Below, in pieces: positions 43,848 to 46,271 of a stretch of 46,271 nt of DNA. Source of the DNA: an uncultured Paraglaciecola sp. (GTDB lineage: Bacteria > Pseudomonadota > Gammaproteobacteria > Enterobacterales > Alteromonadaceae). Both the position numbers and the translations under genes were made by a program. The DNA is taken from positions 1 to 46,271 of the forward strand of contig NZ_CAJWCF010000025.1 in assembly GCF_913020055.1 (NCBI RefSeq), in the 5' to 3' direction. How positions within the stretch are numbered: position 1 is the stretch's first letter; each line of letters begins with the position of its first letter. The notes below the pieces were generated by a model. That model was not told the DNA's origin, did not search any database, and saw only the letters and a list, made by a program, of their open reading frames with translations.

Positions 43848-43896
43848 TTATTTTTTAGGGTCAACGTAAAAATTTTAAAAGAGAGTTGAAGTTAAT

Positions 43897-44082
43897 ATGA
43901 ATGAAAACAGTACAATATTATCCGATGAATTACTTGAAGGTAATGAGCCTAGTTGCAGTAACACAAGTTGTTGCCCACCTAAAAGTCCTATTGTAAGGGC
44001 GACTCCAAAAGTTGGGCGTAACGATCCTTGTATTTGTGGTAACGGGCGTAAATATAAGAAATGTTGCGGGAAAAATGCATAA
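43897..44082 (+). CDS. Cassette 12: SEC-C zinc motif protein, 61 residues
   Basis: The C-terminus [20 protein letters not shown] (40-59) is the SEC-C zinc-binding motif (C45, C47, C56, C57) found at the end of SecA and of many small proteins. The N-terminal half has three further Cys (C20, C25, C26) and acidic residues. No larger domain is attached, so it may be a stand-alone metal or nucleic-acid binding peptide. The start ATG at 43897 is preceded by AGAGAG at a distance of 11. Confidence 0.75.
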   Translation: MNENSTILSDELLEGNEPSCSNTSCCPPKSPIVRATPKVGRNDPCICGNGRKYKKCCGKNA

Positions 44083-44102
44083 AATTTCCTTGTGCGTTCA
44101 AA

Positions 44103-44165
44103 ATATAACAAACAAATCATGGCAGGGACGCGAAAAAGCCGCGCCCCATATTTGAATTGTTATGC
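44103..44165 (+). repeat. attC of cassette 12 (type B)
   Basis: R'' ATATAAC (44103-44109) plus AA complements the leading GTTATATTT. It extends to R' GTTATGC (44159-44165), 63 bp. Stem arms GGGACGCG and CGCGCCCC. The body is nearly identical to attC11. Confidence 0.9.
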
Positions 44166-44236
44166 TTCCAAATTACCTACGAACAGTCGCTACTCAGTTT
44201 GATCCACGGATTCATTCAAAAGCTTAATACTAGAAA

Positions 44237-45004
44237 TTAGGTAAGAGCCTCAGCGAGAGAATTGACCTGCATTTTGTCAGCTGCCAGTGCTGGGTTATTC
44301 GGCAAATGTTGAGAAACGCGCTTCAACCAGCCCTTGATAACCGGGTGCTTCGCCGCGCTTAACTCTTCCTCCAACCCAAACATGTAGTTAAATACGAGTT
44401 GTGGAAAGACAGCAAAATCAAGCATGGTTGGCTGATTTAGCCCCCCCATATAGGGGCCTTCACCAATGTGCTCAACGAGTTCTGAAAGAATGCGAACTTG
44501 CATGTCCTCATGGCTCTCAGTGAGATCCATATGTTGGCCCATGTGCTGTATGAAAGGCGCTTTCCGAAGCCCCACTGGCCAAATAAGGCGTACCGGCCAA
44601 GGCAGGGGGGTATCCGCGCTCACTAACGCTGCCAGACGCCATGCTCTGCGCAAAAACTGAGTGGTAATGTTGCCATCAATCGCGCGCCTGAAAAGACTTA
44701 TGAGGAACGTATCGCTTATCCAACGATCAATTTCGTCTATTTTTGCCCGATGCTCCAAGGGGTAAAGCGGTTTTCCTGGAAAGAGTTCATCCAACCAAAG
44801 GGCATGATCAGAGGACTCGCGTTTCCATTCACCATCCACTTCCAGCACAGGTACCTGTGTGCCGTTGGTGTGACCAATGGTGGCCTTGGGTTTGATTGGG
44901 TTAACCGGAACGTGGGAGAAATCAATCCCTTTGTAGTAAAGAAAACACGCAGTTTTTCGAACGTAAGGGCTAGTGGCATATCCAAAAAGCTTTACTTTTG
45001 GCAT
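44237..45004 (-). CDS. Cassette 13: glutathione S-transferase-like protein
   Basis: The 255-residue protein has an N-terminal GST-type thioredoxin fold (KVKLFGYATSPYVRKTACFLYYKGIDF, 3-29; NGTQVPVLEVDGEWKRESSDHALWLDE, 48-74) and a helical C-terminal domain (MLDFAVFPQLVFNYMFG, about 207-223). Likely conjugates or isomerises an electrophilic compound with glutathione. It is transcribed against the array and away from the TetR gene, so it needs its own promoter in 45005-45094. Confidence 0.8.
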   Translation of the reverse strand: MPKVKLFGYATSPYVRKTACFLYYKGIDFSHVPVNPIKPKATIGHTNGTQVPVLEVDGEWKRESSDHALWLDELFPGKPLYPLEHRAKIDEIDRWISDTFLISLFRRAIDGNITTQFLRRAWRLAALVSADTPLPWPVRLIWPVGLRKAPFIQHMGQHMDLTESHEDMQVRILSELVEHIGEGPYMGGLNQPTMLDFAVFPQLVFNYMFGLEEELSAAKHPVIKGWLKRVSQHLPNNPALAADKMQVNSLAEALT

Positions 45005-45048
45005 AGGTGCTCCGTTGGTGAAGTGAATTGCTATTAAGTAGTGCTCCC

Positions 45049-45054
45049 TATAAT
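45049..45054 (+). promoter_or_regulatory. TetR -10 element in the GST/TetR divergent region
   Basis: TATAAT lies 41 bases before the TetR start. A TTGCTA at 45028-45033 would be a -35 at a short spacing of 15. An imperfect inverted repeat AGTGCTC ... GAGCTATCACT brackets the -10 and could be the regulator's operator. The evidence is thin. Confidence 0.35.
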
Positions 45055-45094
45055 ATGAGCTATCACTCAGTTTAAATACTCGGATTGAACGCTT

Positions 45095-45712
45095 ATGCTA
45101 GGGATAAAATCTAAGTCATTGTTTGAGCTTAAGAAACTTCCTAAACAGCGTCGCTCAAAAGCAACTGTCGAGGCCATTCTGGAAGCAGCTACTCAGTTAT
45201 TACTTGAGATTGGTTATGACAAAACTAGCACTAATCGGATCGCGGGGCGGGCGGGTGCGAGTATAGGATCTCTGTATGAGTATTTTCCTGGGAAGGAGGC
45301 GATATTTGCAGAAATTAGGCGTAGAGAAGACGCTAAGATATACCGCGCGAGCGCTCAAAATGCTGTTCCCGACACCATTAGCGATATGCTTCGATTGCAT
45401 ATCACTGCCTATGTTGATTTTGTGCGCTCAAACTTAGACTTGCATGTGGCTCTTATACGCGAGGTACCTCAATTTGCAGTCGCAAATGCCGAAGCCGAGC
45501 TTCTGCGGATCTATTTGCCGCTGTCTACAAAAGAGCTAAAGGAACGCAAGCAGCAACTTCGCAAAAACCGATCGCCCTCATTTGCGACCGAATTTATAAT
45601 CCGTGTTGTTAGAGGAACGATTAGTGAATATGCCCTTTATGCTCCAGAGCATCTAAATGATAGGTTCACTGAAAATTTATTGGATATGCTGGAGGGTTAT
45701 TTGGTTGGCTGA
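45095..45712 (+). CDS. Cassette 13: TetR/AcrR-family regulator
   Basis: The 205-residue protein has the TetR HTH at about 18-65 (RRSKATVEAILEAATQLLLEIGYDKTSTNRIAGRAGASIGSLYEYFPGKEAIFAE). A C-terminal ligand domain follows. It is divergent from the GST gene with 90 bases between them, the classic arrangement for a repressor of a detoxification gene. Both genes lie in a single cassette. Confidence 0.92.
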   Translation: MLGIKSKSLFELKKLPKQRRSKATVEAILEAATQLLLEIGYDKTSTNRIAGRAGASIGSLYEYFPGKEAIFAEIRRREDAKIYRASAQNAVPDTISDMLRLHITAYVDFVRSNLDLHVALIREVPQFAVANAEAELLRIYLPLSTKELKERKQQLRKNRSPSFATEFIIRVVRGTISEYALYAPEHLNDRFTENLLDMLEGYLVG

Positions 45713-45777
45713 TGTATATCCGTTCGATTGCCGGCAGAGTGATTTGAGATAGTTGATGAGAGACTGCACATCGATGG

Positions 45778-45836
45778 GCATAACAAATCAAGCAAGCGGG
45801 GCGCCTCGATCGGCGCACCTTCTTGAGGCGTTATAA
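45778..45836 (+). repeat. attC of cassette 13
   Basis: R'' GCATAAC (45778-45784) is the complement of the leading GTTATGC. It extends to R' GTTATAA (45830-45836), 59 bp, the shortest. Arms AAGCAAGC and CTTCTTGAGGC with a central palindrome GCGCCTCGATCGGCGC. Confidence 0.85.
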
Positions 45837-45850
45837 GCAACGGTAACCCA

Positions 45851-46153
45851 ATGACTAAGAAACCCGAAATACCAAAGAATTTTTATAGAGACTATGGAAT
45901 TATCATTTTATGTTCTGTAATTTCTGGAGGATTTTTTTATTGGTCCGAAATGGATTTTCTTTTTCGTTTCGTTCCGCTCGTTATTGTCACTATGGTTCCT
46001 CCATTCTACTTTCGTAACTATTACGCAGAGTTAAGCTTGTATAAGAGACCTAAAGTAAATGTTCAGCCGTCCCAACAAAAGCCTTCGAAAGTAAATGAAA
46101 ATATTGCTAAATATATAGCAATGCAAAAAGAACGAAAAGCTAATGCAAAGTAG
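45851..46153 (+). CDS. Cassette 14: two-TM membrane protein
   Basis: The 100-residue protein has two TM segments (about 16-31, IIILCSVISGGFFYW, and 36-52, FLFRFVPLVIVTMVPP) and a basic, Lys-rich C-terminus (VNENIAKYIAMQKERKANAK). Family unknown. The ATG lies 21 bases after the junction. Confidence 0.6.
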   Translation: MTKKPEIPKNFYRDYGIIILCSVISGGFFYWSEMDFLFRFVPLVIVTMVPPFYFRNYYAELSLYKRPKVNVQPSQQKPSKVNENIAKYIAMQKERKANAK

Positions 46154-46174
46154 TGGCAGTTTTGGATTTAATGC

Positions 46175-46271
46175 ATATAACGCCAAATAAACAAGACATA
46201 TATGGACGCTCCCGTGATGTCAACGTAATACCTGCCTCTTCGTGCTGATTTTCAGCATGAATTACGCTTTA
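46175..46271 (+). repeat. Possible attC of cassette 14, incomplete
   Basis: ATATAAC (46175-46181) would be R'', with one mismatch against the complement of the leading GTTATAA. No R' core appears before the window ends at 46271. An inverted repeat CGTAAT/ATTACG near the end (46225-46265) could belong to a long attC or to something else. Confidence 0.35.

Larger units (their letters stand above)
36879..46271 (+). mobile_element. Chromosomal integron with 14 cassettes (right end not reached)
   Basis: The element contains intI (minus strand), promoter, attI and a cassette array read on the plus strand. Junctions lie at 38072, 38575, 39037, 39652, 40036, 40587, 41149, 41605, 42289, 42746, 43268, 43841, 44159 and 45830. 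For each cassette the bases after the junction are complementary to its own R'' box, the structural signature of a cassette. Thirteen complete attC sites of 59-116 bp were delimited. Unlike sedentary Vibrio superintegrons, the attC sequences fall into several types. The window ends within or just after the 14th cassette. Confidence 0.95.

Noticed and set aside
38513..45836. The repeated sequences between cassettes as a CRISPR array
   Set aside because: Repeats are 59-116 bp, vary in sequence, frame coding regions of 0.2-1.6 kb and carry attC cores; there are no cas genes.

Overview
The window looks like a chromosomal segment of a marine gammaproteobacterium, most likely Alteromonadales (Paraglaciecola/Glaciecola-like). 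This is inferred from the typical RNase P RNA, a LacI/TonB-receptor sugar locus, an ExbB/ExbD/TPR envelope operon and a chromosomal integron. No taxonomic marker was searched, so the placement is an inference.

Layout. (1) 1-225: the 5' end of an IS982-type transposase running off the left edge, with an inverted repeat over its ribosome binding site. (2) 226-5744, minus: a beta-CASP RNase J-like hydrolase, then a thioredoxin-like lipoprotein, an exported metallo-beta-lactamase-fold protein and a hybrid histidine kinase. (3) 6020-7498: a PhoD-like phosphatase. (4) 7575-13969: a trehalose-use locus (trehalase, MFS transporter, LacI regulator, TonB-dependent receptor) joined by three copies of a CAATCGATTG-centred operator. 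(5) 14086-14465: rnpB with a clear promoter and terminator. (6) 14657-30862, minus: about sixteen tightly packed or overlapping genes, read from 30862 downwards. They encode a lipoprotein cytochrome with an HzsA-like/PD40 architecture, two small outer-membrane barrels (one with an SH3 domain), TlpA, DUF4266, DUF3570, TPR proteins and lipoproteins, ExbB, two ExbDs, an AgmX/TonB-like protein and a STAS-like protein. (7) 31521-36848, plus, divergent from the previous operon: a c-type cytochrome, a lipoprotein with two haem motifs and a LamG domain, and a Tat-exported DUF1501/DUF1552-like protein. (8) 36879-46271: a chromosomal integron with intI, a LexA-box promoter, attI, a candidate Pc promoter and fourteen gene cassettes separated by recognisable attC sites.

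How the parts work together. In region 6 the ExbB/ExbD/ExbD/AgmX set is the inner-membrane motor of a proton-motive-force machine. The TPR lipoproteins and barrels would carry it to the outer membrane, a composition that recalls the myxobacterial Agl-Glt/Nfs machines. Its coupling to a TlpA/DUF4266/DUF3570 module and to cytochromes on both strands is the best candidate here for an undescribed system. In region 8 each cassette was delimited by checking that its first bases (TTRRRY type) are complementary to its own R'' box. This held for cassettes 1-13 and held imperfectly for cassette 14. One cassette (44160-45830) carries a divergent GST/TetR pair, and most of the others encode small membrane or unknown proteins.

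Limits: all family names come from motif reading, without database searches. Several start codons were moved from the longest open frame on the evidence of ribosome binding sites, overlaps or attC boundaries, and this is stated in each entry.
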